DNA of 64,000 nt from Galaxea fascicularis. Taxonomy: Eukaryota > Cnidaria > Anthozoa > Scleractinia > Euphylliidae. The stretch's first letter is position 1. Each line of letters starts with the position of its first letter. The position numbers and the translations under genes were made by a program. The notes below the pieces were generated by a model. The model was not told the DNA's origin, searched no databases, and was given only the letters and a program-made list of their open reading frames with translations. This document shows positions 54,601 through 64,000 of the stretch, piece after piece. The stretch spans positions 15,210,616-15,274,615 of the forward strand of contig OX419340.1 of assembly GCA_948470475.1 (NCBI GenBank). The letters run 5' to 3'.

Positions 54601-57600
54601 TATGCTAAAGATAATTTGGATTTTAAGACGAAAAAGTGATATATGCTCCTTTTATGAGAAGTCCTTCAAGTGCTACAGTCTCCTGAGGTAAATTAAATCT
54701 TCAAGAGAGCCAGTTAAGAATACTTTTATTTTTATTATATTACAGGACTGCATTTGGGCATCAGTGCTGAAAATGAATGTCGACAATTACATTGTACCCT
54801 GAGAGATCTAACCACAATGGAGCGTGCACTGGGGCGGCTGTCAGAACACTTCATTGGTGAAGTAAATTTTGCAAACAGGTTCAATGATGGAGAGGCCATT
54901 GTGGATCGACTTGGACAGATCTCACTGTTTGGGACACAAAGTCAACTGTACTGTGTTCACACTGCCATTCCTGGCATGCTGCAACCAGACCTTACTGAAG
55001 TGTGAGTGTTTTTGTTTTCCAATTTATTTATCCAGAAGTAAGTGTATCAGCTGGAAAAGCTTGTTTCCATACCTCATGTGATCGTAACAGCTTTATGTTT
55101 GCTTTCAGCCATGCCCAGGGTCTGGCTGCTCTCCAAGCATACTGTCACTGGATGGCTCAGTATTACTTAGAAACCCACAGGCAGCAACAGCACCAGGAAA
55201 AATTTGTGTCACTGGTCTCCAAGGCTGTTGATGCTTTGGTGCCTTTGCTGAGCAAAGATGTAAGTTTGAGTCTCATCTGCTTTGTTACTTCTCCTCATCA
55301 AGAGTAACATGTTCGTATGAGGTTCAAAAGAAGAACCTTAATGACCTTAATTAATCTGTCCTTTAACTTTATTTCTAGCACTGATTCATTGACCAGGTTT
55401 ATTATTTTGATTCTCCTCTGGATCTATTTTATGCATTGTAAAATACGCAGGAAAGTTTATGGACATGCTTGAGTCAAATCTGTTGTTGTCAATGACAGTA
55501 TTGGTAGTAGCTTTTCTTGGAAAATAGCTGGATGTTTTTTAATGATGTAAATTGTGAACTCCAGTTTTCAATATTTTCAAAACCTTAATTTCTTCTGATC
55601 AACATAGTGCATACAACATGAAGATACATGTGTACATGTACCAGAGTTCACCTATTATGCCGGCAACAGGGAATTTTTGCCACCTGTTGACAAAGTTTGC
55701 CTACAACTCTTCAAGCAAAAACCAAAATGAGAGAAAAGCGAAGATTTTTTGTGATTTCCCTGGATATTCTCCTTTCTTCTATTCCAACTCTGTTTGAAAA
55801 TGAAAACTCTGGATGCACCCTAAAGTTGACGGCAGGGTTTTCCTGGCATATTGCTCACTGGCATTCACTCTAATGTGAGGCCTGAACAGTGTGGAGTGCA
55901 TTTAAGTGAATGGTAAATTAGCAGCATTTCTGCGAAGTACTGCTTAATTTAAGTGGTTGCATTTCAAGTTGTTATATCATTATTTAAAGGTTACCATACA
56001 GTAGCTTTACTATGAATGGATATGTATGCGAAGTCTAGCCTGGCGTGTTCTTGTTGGTGTCCATATAAATTCTGCTCATCAGTGACCGAAAACAATGTTA
56101 ATGAGTAGATTTAAAACCCTAACATAGCCTTATCAGACAACAGCCAGCCATTATTTTTAAACCAGGCCTTTTTCCTTCAGGTTCCTCAACGAATTTCCCT
56201 GCCTGCCTCACACCTTCTTAACTCATTGGCATCTACCGTGCGGCCATCATTCATGACAGCACTGGATAAAGTGCAGCAGCTTTTTCATGATGTTAGCAGT
56301 GGTGCGCTCTCTGAACTACCTCTGGAGGTAAACCTTGTCTTTGTTAGTTTGTTTTCATCTTGTTGTCCATGGAGTGAAGTTAACAGATCACAAAGTTTGT
56401 GCCATACCAGTACAAGGGGCAGTGCCAAAAATCAATAGTTGTAAAAGGTGCAAGAAAATTTGCTTGAACAAAAATGAAACCAAAAAAATTGACAAAAAAA
56501 TAACAAAAAACGTTGTGGTCTGAGAGGATTTTTGTTGTGTACAGCCTTAGATGCATTTTAGAATTGGAAAATGATTCATTTTAGATTAGGAGCACTGTGC
56601 ATGTCTATCTGCTGGTATATGACATTGTACATGTACTTTTGGAGCAGAATATTTTGTCTTTAGTACTTAAAAGCGGTTTTTCACACTTTGCAGAAAGTAT
56701 CTACAGGTTTTTAAAAGAATCGAGCTTTTCTTGTGTCGCATAATTATGACAAATTTATTTAAACATGTTTCCCAATAGTGAAGAACGGAATACAGTAATA
56801 CGTGGGTGAAAGAACTGGGCCGAAACAGATCTACTGAACACTTCTCCTGCTGATTTTGGTTTAGTTTAACTTTCAACCAAACCGAGTATTTTCCTCAAAA
56901 TCCGATATCAAGATCCTCGAAGAATTCCTGAATGTCTTGAAACTCAAAACTCGAGCCTTGAACCTCAATACTCAACTCTTGATAACTTCTACTATAGAGG
57001 CTCTAGTTTCGAGTGGAGACATTCAATTTACTTTTGCCCGGTAGTGTCACTCATGTCTCTTTTGACAGGTTCAGACCTTGGTTATCAGGTCTTTGTCAAA
57101 TGCCTTGGTGTTACCATGGCCAAGTAAAGCCGACAATGAACAGGTGAGGAACCAATTATTATGATGTGACACTTTGCAAATTTACATGCATTTTCCCAAT
57201 TCCCATTACTCCTCTTGGATGGATCTTCCTATATTACTCATCCAGAGTACAGGAATCTAGTGAAATTTTCATTATCTTGTCAACTGTGTTCAGTTGTAAG
57301 GGTCATGTGTGGGTGGGCTGAGTATCTCCAGGGAGTCTGAAAGGGACTGAAATGTGTTCTGTTGATAGGAGTGGGAGGTTCGGTCACAAAGCCATCACAG
57401 ATTCATTGAAAGCATCAAACAGCCGTTCAAGAGTGTAGTGGAGGCTCCTGGATTCTCAGAAAACAAGCAGCTCCAGGAAGGCGGTGAGTTCTCCTGTATT
57501 AAAGCAATTATTTAACTGATCCCTCGATTCACAGGTTGAGGACACATTGCCGTGAATTCAGAGTGAGAGGGGTGATTCCAATTTAACAGTTTAGCGTTTT

Positions 57601-60600
57601 GATTTGCTGTTTACTTTGGTAAGCTGGCTAGATCCGTTTTGTGCTTTCCAAGCTGATAAGCCAAGTTGCCAAAGCTAACACAGTCAGCACGGCATTATGT
57701 AACATAGTGTTGCAATTATGACAGCTGCAATTTTTCAATGTTGCACAGTGTAACATCCCCTTTTGTAACTTCCTCAATACAGTGCTGAGCTCAAAATCGT
57801 AATGTAGTTCAAAGTAGTATAAATGTTACTCGACCCTTTCAATGTCAAGTGACCGACAGGGTAGGATGGAAGCAGATGGATGGGTAATACAGTCGAACCT
57901 CCATTAAGTGGCTCCCTATTAGGCGGCGGTCAGTGGTCGGTTCTTCCATTGTCTTTTACCTCTGTTAAGTGGCCAGCCACCATTATACGGCTACTTTTCA
58001 TTTCCCCAAGGATGGCCACTTAATAGTCGGGTTTAACAGTAGTAATTTGCGACTGTCTTTGCAGCGTTCTATGATTGCTTATAAAACTCGTCACCATTTT
58101 AAGCCAAAAACAAATGAGTGAAACCCTTAACCTTGATGCCACTTACGAGTGCTTCTATTTCTGATTGGGTACAGCGTGATGGGTATATGTTGTGACTGGT
58201 TACGCCGTTGCTTTGTTTTTAATTTTTAAAATGTTGACTAAAGAAAAGAAAGTTCAATTCATGTATTGATGTTTGCTTCGTTTTCCTACAGCGAAGACTC
58301 ACATTCATTTCACTCTTCACGTGCTGGGAGATTTAATGGCGGCAGTTGCAGAAGACCAGGTTACCAAGACCAAACTTATTCTGTACCAGTCCATAGCGGA
58401 TGTCGTTCAGCTTACCCTTTCGATCTTCCCTTTGTTCATTCACCGTCCAGGTAGGTTGAAAATAAAATATAGGCACGTAATGTGTTCAAAAGTGAGAACT
58501 TGCGAAGTTCATGCTAAATGGTGCGGACCCTGTTCTCTCAGTTAATTGTTTGAGTAATATTTTACTCATACATCTATTGCAAATCGAGATGTGATGGAGC
58601 ATGTGAGGATCAGGGGTAGCCCAGTGGGGAGAGCGCTTGCCTTCCTCCAATGTGTCCCGGGTTCCATTCCTGGACTCTGCATCAAACGTGGGCTGAGTTC
58701 ATTGGTTGTCTACTCTGCTCTGAGTGGTTTTTCCCTGGGTACGCCGGTTTTTTCCTCTCCTCAGAACCAAAATCTGATTTGATTTGGCTTGAGTCGATTA
58801 AGAGTTTTATTTGATTTACAGTCTCCTCAATTAGTAGAGCAACCTGTGCTCGGCTAGAAGGCATCAAAACAAAGTTTTTATTAAAGATGGAAAAAGTGTA
58901 GGCATGCGAGCATATTAGAAATCCAACACTTTAACATAAACGTAGCACGTTGATCATAAATGGAATTTGGTGTGTTATTGTGTCAAAATTCAAACCTTTT
59001 TGGAACGAAGTAACCAACTTCTGTCAATGCTTTAACTTTGTGGATGGTCTCGGTGAAAGGTTCATTTACATACAGTAAACAGCAACAGTTCTTTGCCTTT
59101 CATTTGAGAAGTCGCAGTTTCGGTTTTTATCTACTTTTGGAGACGTAGAAGTCACACACTCGGCCACGTTCTACAGAGTACTATGAAGCATTGCAGTAAA
59201 GCACTTCTTAGTGTCTTTTATATATTTGAGTGGTCAGACTAAAGGTTTTCATCCTCGAATGAAAACCGAAAGCCATATAAACTGGTTAAGGTTTGCCTTA
59301 GTGAGTGAACGTCTTGATATCTTGCTTTACGGCTCTCTTTCTGTCGCAGACACAACTGATAAGATTCTAGGTTTTCTTTTGACGCTGTTCGAGAGTCTGA
59401 AGGTGCAGATCGGCCCAGCAGTCACAGAACAGATAGTACAACAGCTGCTTCATACATTCACTAGGCAACAGCTTTCAGAGACTCTGCTGCACGAGAGCAG
59501 CGCTGGCTCACGTGTTATTAACAAGTTCCTCAAGATTCTTCAGTTGCTGGTTCAGGAACCCGCGGCTTCGTTCAAGGCATTCCTGCCTAATATAATTGGT
59601 CTTTGCATGGAACAGCTTTACCCGATTATAATTGAGGTAAGCAAGGATTTGTAACAGTCAACATTGTAGAAGAGTGAGAGTACAGATTTTCAGGTCTGGT
59701 CAGTTTGCATAAAAAAAAAATGAAACAGGAAAATGTCCTCACTTTAAGCGTCATCACACTTAGGACTTGAAATCCAATTTCATCCACAGACTCACGACTT
59801 TGAACCACCCATTGTGCAAAATGAAATCACTCTTGACGATTTCTTCCATAAATCTGATCAGTAGAGCCACCTTGTATATCTCACTAGACTGCACATTTTG
59901 TTTTTCTGTTCCAGCAACCTTGCCCTGATATCAAGTGTGAATTTTATGAGCTTCTGCATCAGTTACTTCTGCACAACTGGCGGTACTTCTTCCGGTCGTC
60001 ACTGCTGGCCAAGATGTCTGCAGGTGACGATACTGTGGAGAATCAATCTCAGTTCAACGCTATTATGCAGGTAGGAACCCCGGATGTAGAGGCATAAGTT
60101 GGGGTCAAAAGAATCTCCGTAGAAAATATCCTAACGGTCGGCAGAAATTTTGAAATACGTCCTTTGTGCTAGAAGTGAGTTTGTTCAGTTCTTGTAGACT
60201 TACTGCCAAGTCGACTGTAATGAGCTACGTCACGAAAGATGAAAACAAAAACGGACTTTGAGAAAGTCTAGCTTTCTTAGCAAGACACGTGTTCTTCCAA
60301 ACGATGAACAAAGCCGCCATGCTTTGATAACACACGGAGATACGGTCATTGAGAGTATGTTGTAGCATTTCTGGGCGCGTTGTACAGCAAATGCAACTGT
60401 CAGTGCAGCTTTTTGAAACTTCCGTTTGTACGAACACCATGTCAGAGCGAATTTTGTCATGTCGGTCATTAAAAAATATCCTCAGACGGATTGTCAATCG
60501 CACAATGAACGTTACTTTTGAAGACTAAGAGAAGACAGTGGGAACGCAGGTGTCGGTAAACTGATCATTGTGGTTGGTATCTTTGTATTGCAGGCCTTTG

Positions 60601-62975
60601 GACAGTCTTTCCTTCAGCCGGACATCACAATATTCAAACAGAATCTCGAAGCATTGGAAAACCTCAACTCCAAGTGCAAACTTTACCAGAAGGTGTGAGA
60701 TTCTTACTTCTCGTGTTCAACGAGGAGTTAATGTTTTTGCACTAGGGAGTTCCCAAGCTCTAAAGTGAACAACATTCTAGCCCAGACATATTCTGTTATA
60801 GTTATTCAAAACAAACAACACTGCAAGATTGAAGTTCTGGTACAATGCTTATGCTTGAGGATTTTATTCACCTTGGCTCAGTGCAATAAACATGAATCGC
60901 AGGTGGTATTACCCAGTGGGCTTTTCTTGCATGGTCTAAACTCGGTTTGCTTGAACAGAGGTCACAGAAATCTACAGCCACCTTAAACTTGTAGAACCCA
61001 GTACAAATTTACACAGATACGTTTTGCTTGATAGCTCATTTGGATGACGGAGTTTTGGCAGTTCTAATTCACGAACTCAGTGTGTATGTGTCATTTGAAT
61101 GACCAGACCAGACTCGAGGGTTTCATCCTCAGACACGAGTCATACCAACTTAGCATAGCTCCATTGGAGCCATCACGGTATAACCAAAGATACCTTGAAT
61201 TCGAGTTCTGTAGTTTGGAAAGAAACACAGTTAGGTGGTTATTGAAGACTTCCTGCTATTCTCTTGTGCACCCAGCCCCAAACCATTTTTTCCGATGATA
61301 TTAATCTTTGCAAATATTCCAAAACACGTAGCCCTTATTTCCAGTTTTGGACTTTCTTATGGGCTTCAAGACGTACGGAAAACTAAGCTTCATTTTTCAC
61401 ATGACCGAGCTAGTGAAGGGCGTGGGTCTATTCCTGATTTGATGTCACAAAGGGCTTTACATGCATGTTTACAAAGACTCACCGCGATGCAAATTAGTTA
61501 GTGACATCAAATCAGGAATAGACCCACGCCCCTCACTCATCGGTTGTGCAACAGGTGATGGCTAGATTTCTTACCTTTTGCAGCCTATAAAAAGTTAAGG
61601 TTTGGTAAAACAGAAAATTAAAAAGGCACCATGCGTTTCAAACAGGTACAAAGATTTATTTTGGAGTTAGGTGCACTTTGATCTTTAAGCTTACATATGA
61701 TTTGACACTTTCCTTTTGCAGACGATCTTCAAAAACAGTATGCTGCTTCAATTCTTGAACGTACTCTTACAAGCGCTGGTGTACAGGTCACACGACTTAC
61801 TGCAGGAAGAGATCACCATCACACTGTATAACATGGCGGCCGTGGATTTTGACTCGTTTTATTCGGTTTTCTTACCTCAGTTTCTGGGTGGCTGTGAGGG
61901 ACTTACAGACACACAGAAGAGCGAATTGGCGAAGAATTTCACCCCGGATAAGGTGAGCACAGCTTCATTGATTGATTGAACTGATAATTAAGTAATTAAT
62001 TAACCACACAACAAGCATTGTATACAGAGAATGGAGCGAGTAAGGGATTATAGCATTGATTGAGTATCCGAAGATCCTTCACGCGTCCTTGCCTCCTTGT
62101 GGCGAGTTATGTTTACCAGTTACAGTGCGGATAGGTAGTTAGAACTCCCCTTTGATCGTAATCGGGCTAATGGACAGTGACTATGGTCTACGGATAAGAA
62201 CGAGTGGAGGAAGCTGAGAGTCGCCTGCACTGTAGCCAACGGGTGATCAATGGTAATGAGGATGACAAACTATTGTATTCTAGGTGTTTTCTCTTTGTTT
62301 TTGTTTGTTGCCTGTATTAGCAAGTTGAGGGAAATCCGACATCACAATAAAGGTCAGCAGCACATTCACCCAATAACAATTCAGATTATCTACAGGCAAA
62401 TCCCTTTACGCGCGGGAAAACACGTTGAAGCAAGTAGAGACATAAGACGACTTAAGTGTTAGTCATTGGTTGAATAACTGGGTTGTGTTTTACTTTGATA
62501 GGAAAATGAGCAAGAGCATATAGAAAAGTACAATCGATACCCGCTTTGTAAATTGGGTCAATAAGAGTCGCAACGATCTTCCCCTCCTCTTGATTAGTAA
62601 GAAAAGATTGGGCTACAGAGAGAACCATTTGTCATTATCTGGGCAAGCAACTGCACATCTACCCCTCCCCTAACCTAACACGTTATAAAGTTAATAAGGT
62701 TAATACGTTAGTGCTGTTGTTGGGTTAGGGGAGGGGTAGGCCGGGTGCGCAGTTGCCGAGATGCTGACATTGATACCAAATCTTTGTCTAATCTGTGTTT
62801 CTATGCATATCCAACACGTTTTGACTTGCCAGAGTTGTAGAGATCAACAGTTCCTTCACTTTTTCTTTTGCAGGACCTGCCATCCTTTACACAGAGTACT
62901 CACCGATTTGTGGGAGATCTACGTTACTATAGACTATGCAACAGCAGCCTTCCCTCGGGAACAATCAAGTTTTAG
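41486..62975 (+). CDS. XPO6: XPO6, exportin-6 (actin-profilin nuclear export receptor), 22 exons
   Basis: Importin-beta superfamily receptor that exports actin-profilin with RanGTP. Exons: 41486-41488 (ATG only), 42733-42823, 45105-45217, 45773-45970, 47155-47758, 49685-49856, 50238-50364, 50926-51047, 52114-52222, 53378-53470, 53926-53995, 54746-55001, 55109-55259, 56181-56327, 57069-57143, 57369-57483, 58292-58450, 59350-59636, 59915-60070, 60594-60692, 61722-61952, 62874-62975 (TAG). Total 3,480 nt, 1,159 residues (human about 1,125). The importin-beta N-terminal domain lies at about residues 30-95 ([11 protein letters not shown]) and an exportin-1-like domain follows ([13 protein letters not shown]). 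A Pro/Ser-rich insert lies at about 205-250. Strong matches: [13 protein letters not shown] block [32 protein letters not shown] and the C terminus [18 protein letters not shown]. Every exon junction keeps frame. The ATG-only first exon is inferred from alignment of [12 protein letters not shown] with human M-ASEEASLRALE. Confidence 0.95.
41835..42195. mobile_element. Inverted-repeat element, XPO6 intron 1
   Basis: Left arm GCAGACTGCAGACCACGCAG (about 41837-41863) matches, inverted, CTGTGTGGTCTGCAGTCTGT at about 42176-42195. The interior is AT-rich with no recognised frame. Confidence 0.6.
42866..42889 (+). repeat. (ACT)n microsatellite, XPO6 intron 2
   Basis: About six ACT units followed by AAT units. 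Confidence 0.85.
43271..43412. mobile_element. Palindromic repeat, XPO6 intron 2
   Basis: ACTTAATAACCTCGACC at 43271 pairs with CGGTTATTAAGT ending at 43412. Inner arms GGGAAAATCTCAAACCTCGG / CTCAGTTTGAGATTTTCCC and a GACCTCGC...GCTCGGCC centre complete an imperfect hairpin. Confidence 0.8.
43862..44062. mobile_element. Foldback element with tRNA-like remnant (copy 2, internally deleted), XPO6 intron
   Basis: Shares the outer flank and both arm ends with the element at 7707-7965. The left arm (43906-43961) runs directly into the tRNA T-arm (GGTCACGGGTTCAAGCCCCG, from 43962) and its downstream flank, which pairs back to the left arm. The tRNA 5' half and the inner left arm are absent, so this copy looks like a deletion derivative of the copy 1 form. 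Confidence 0.75.
44831..44978. mobile_element. Inverted-repeat element, family B copy 2, XPO6 intron
   Basis: GGTTGTTCAAAGGCTGG on the left and TGTTTGAACAACTGGAGCC on the right, with repeated GTGGATAG...CTATCCA units inside. A diverged relative of the element at 40107-40235. Confidence 0.7.
45300..45690. repeat. Interspersed repeat, family C copy 1 (diverged), XPO6 intron 3
   Basis: Shares with the copies at 46037 and 48446 a GTGCCTGG start, a CACACTGA...ACAGTGGAA block, a GGGGAGGG-type purine stretch and an ATTTAAC / TTAAATTGCATTTAAC-like 3' end. A 117-codon open frame on the minus strand here has no family support. Confidence 0.5.
46037..46412 (+). repeat. Interspersed repeat, family C copy 2, XPO6 intron 4
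   Basis: Starts AGGTTGGGAGCCTGG, contains GGAGCTTCCACTATTGGCAG and ends TTGTTAACTCTGTTAAATTG. It aligns along its length with the copy at 48446-48838. Confidence 0.75.
46939..46990. repeat. 52-nt strictly alternating purine-pyrimidine tract, XPO6 intron 4
   Basis: Every step from 46939 to 46990 alternates purine and pyrimidine, with many CG steps (GCATACGCGTATGCGTATAT and onward). Such tracts favour Z-DNA. Shorter TACGCG-rich runs flank it between 46800 and 47045. Confidence 0.85.
47101..47130. repeat. Near-perfect 30-nt palindrome next to the XPO6 exon 5 acceptor
   Basis: ACAATCTAAATTACAT and its complement with one mismatch, ending 24 nt before exon 5. It overlaps the likely branch-point zone. 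Short AT-rich palindromes can arise by chance. Confidence 0.7.
48446..48838 (+). repeat. Interspersed repeat, family C copy 3, XPO6 intron 5
   Basis: Starts AAGGTTGGGTGCCTGAG, shares GGAGCTTCCACTATTGGCAG and the TTGTTAACTCCGTTAAATTG end with copy 2, and is in the same orientation. Confidence 0.75.
49000..49684 (+). other. XPO6 intron without recognised elements
   Basis: AT-rich sequence before exon 6. I see no clear repeat, RNA gene or coding similarity. Confidence 0.45.
52828..53328 (-). pseudogene. Retroelement-like protein fragment, antisense in XPO6 intron
   Basis: A 166-codon minus-strand frame whose last third ([51 protein letters not shown]) resembles a fragment I recall in many coral repeats, probably from a retroelement ORF. 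The middle is an in-frame microsatellite (53055-53080, read as poly-Ile). No initiating context, partner domains or splice signals support a host gene. The retroelement class is not identified. Confidence 0.4.
57889..58040. mobile_element. Short TIR element (MITE), XPO6 intron
   Basis: ACAGTCGAACCTCCATTAAG at the left and, inverted, ACTGTTAAACCCGACTATTA at the right. Repeated AAGTGGCC / GGCCACTTAA motifs lie inside. The ends resemble pogo/Tigger-type MITEs, but this is a guess from general pattern. Confidence 0.6.
58613..58795 (+). repeat. tRNA-headed SINE-like repeat, XPO6 intron
   Basis: A tRNA-like head at 58613-58680 has an A-box-like element (GGTAGCCCAGTGGGG) and a B-box-like element (GGGTTCCATTCC). 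A non-tRNA body follows and ends in short TGATT-type repeats (CTGATTTGATTTG), as is usual for SINE tails. Borders are approximate. Confidence 0.6.
61404..61544. mobile_element. Palindromic MITE, XPO6 intron
   Basis: Arms of about 45 bp: ACCGAGCTAGTGAAGGGCGT with TGGGTCTATTCCTGATTTGA inward, and the complement ending CATCGGT at 61544. The loop is about 50 nt. The inner 30 bp of the arms are identical. Confidence 0.9.
62638..62762. mobile_element. Palindromic MITE just before the last XPO6 exon
   Basis: TCTGGGCAAGCAACTGCACA and TACCCCTCCCCTAACCTAAC on the left; GTTGGGTTAGGGGAGGGGTA and GCAGTTGCCGAGA on the right. It ends about 110 bp before exon 22. Confidence 0.85.
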
Positions 62976-64000
62976 TATCTTAACAACATGAGAAACGTGT
63001 AATTTATACTCGTGCATACGAGGAGAGAGAAAGCTATTGTATATTTTTATATTTACAAGACTCGGTGTGAGTTTTATTTGTAAAGAAAATATCAAACGAA
63101 TTATTTTGTACTGAAGACAGTGTAACGTCCGAAATATACCATTAGTAGGATAAAGAAATTGTAAAAAACAATGATATCGTCGTTTTTACTGCGACGCGTC
63201 CTTCGAAATGAAAACGTGCGACATGATTGAATCCTGTCAATCGAACACAGCAAGGGTACCGTACACGCTGTGTCGGCGAACGCCTCGAAATTGGTCGCAT
63301 CAATATGGTTGCCATCGCTCTTTTCATGGTGGGTTCCGATATTGGCAGTGGCAACATTATTGTCATTAAGTGGCCATCGCCATGGAAACGACTAAGCTGC
63401 TTCTGGTAATAGCCATTGTTCTTATAGTTTTTCTTTTGTCGTTTTTTCCACGAATCTCTGGTTATCGTTCGGGCAAGGAAACAAAGTCACTTAGCGCAGA
63501 CAAAGTAAAATTGCACTATCCATTGTACGGCTGACTTGCCTTCACTGAATAGAGGGGGTCAGTCTCTAAATAAACTGTGGTGCTGCGTCGGTAAGGGAGT
63601 GCTACACAAACATCTGGTTTTATTACCTGAGTAACATGTAAATTGGTCACCCTAAAGGGGTTTAAAAAGATGACGTTTCGAATGCTAGCCCTTCGTCAGA
63701 GTGAGTCGAGTAATTGTGAATTATGTGTGGTGTTAACACAACGAGGGAGCTACGCTTAGATGGGAACATCGTAACGTAAAAGTTTTGCATCGCCCGCATG
63801 CGCGTTTAAAAGTGCCTGGTTGATCATTTGTTTTAATGCGCTTCTAACCAGAAAGGTGGCGTTTGAGTAAAATTAGTGAAGGTTGCCAGAAGATTCTACC
63901 ATGCAGTCTCGGAATTATTTTGGAGTTATTTAGAATAATGGTTCTTAATGCTTAGTCACGAGGGTCAAATCTGAGAGTGAATGGAATTTGCTGACTGCGA
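62976..64000 (+). other. XPO6 3' flank
   Basis: No gene was recognised. There is no canonical AATAAA close to the stop; the first seen is at 63569-63574. At about 63640-63720 the stretch GACGTTTCGAATGCTAGCCC-TTCGTCAGAG matches a repeat motif I recall as widespread in cnidarian genomes. The window ends in unassigned sequence. Confidence 0.45.

Noticed and set aside
63142..63366. 74-codon minus-strand frame and its plus-strand partner at 63227-63409
   Set aside because: No similarity recognised, no splice or start context, and the area looks like repeat-bearing 3' flank.

Overview
The window is animal nuclear DNA from an intron-rich, AT-rich genome. It is most likely a cnidarian, probably a stony coral: all four genes are metazoan, coding sequence is cut into short GT-AG exons, and the introns are full of short palindromic DNA elements, tRNA-headed SINE-like repeats and a 5'-truncated LINE. 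The species call is an inference. No bacterial, viral or CRISPR features were seen.

Layout: (1) 235-24199, plus strand, is the 3' part of a Caskin gene (CASK-interacting scaffold). It reads ankyrin repeats, SH3, a long disordered region with a CASK-binding tryptophan motif and several phosphotyrosine-type motifs, two SAM domains, proline-rich segments and a short C-terminal helix; the first ankyrin repeats lie upstream of the window. (2) 24200-28243 is intergenic, with a long hairpin just after the Caskin stop codon, a dead LINE fragment and a perfect 32-nt palindrome. (3) 28244-31115, minus strand, is ASTE1 (asteroid homolog), a two-exon XPG/FEN1-like nuclease-fold protein with intact acidic residues. 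(4) 31116-31571 is a short divergent promoter. (5) 31572-39321, plus strand, is MLST8, the seven-bladed WD40 subunit of TOR complexes, in 10 coding exons. (6) 39322-41485 is intergenic. (7) 41486-62975, plus strand, is XPO6 (exportin-6), in 22 coding exons of which the first carries only the ATG. (8) 62976-64000 is 3' flank with repeats.

The four genes do not form a pathway. ASTE1 and MLST8 start head to head and probably share a promoter. CASKIN1 and MLST8 are close neighbours on human chromosome 16p13.3 and XPO6 is also on 16p, so the window looks like a conserved piece of ancestral linkage, with ASTE1 between Caskin and MLST8.

The least ordinary material is a near-perfect 101-bp-arm foldback that contains a tRNA-like sequence, with a deleted relative 36 kb away; a conserved CASK-binding motif and repeated pY-x-N-x motifs in the Caskin linker; the start-codon-only exon of XPO6; a 152-bp palindrome in the presumed Caskin 3'UTR; and a 52-nt strictly alternating purine-pyrimidine run in an XPO6 intron. 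Exon borders come from reading-frame continuity, splice consensus and remembered family sequences, not from transcripts.
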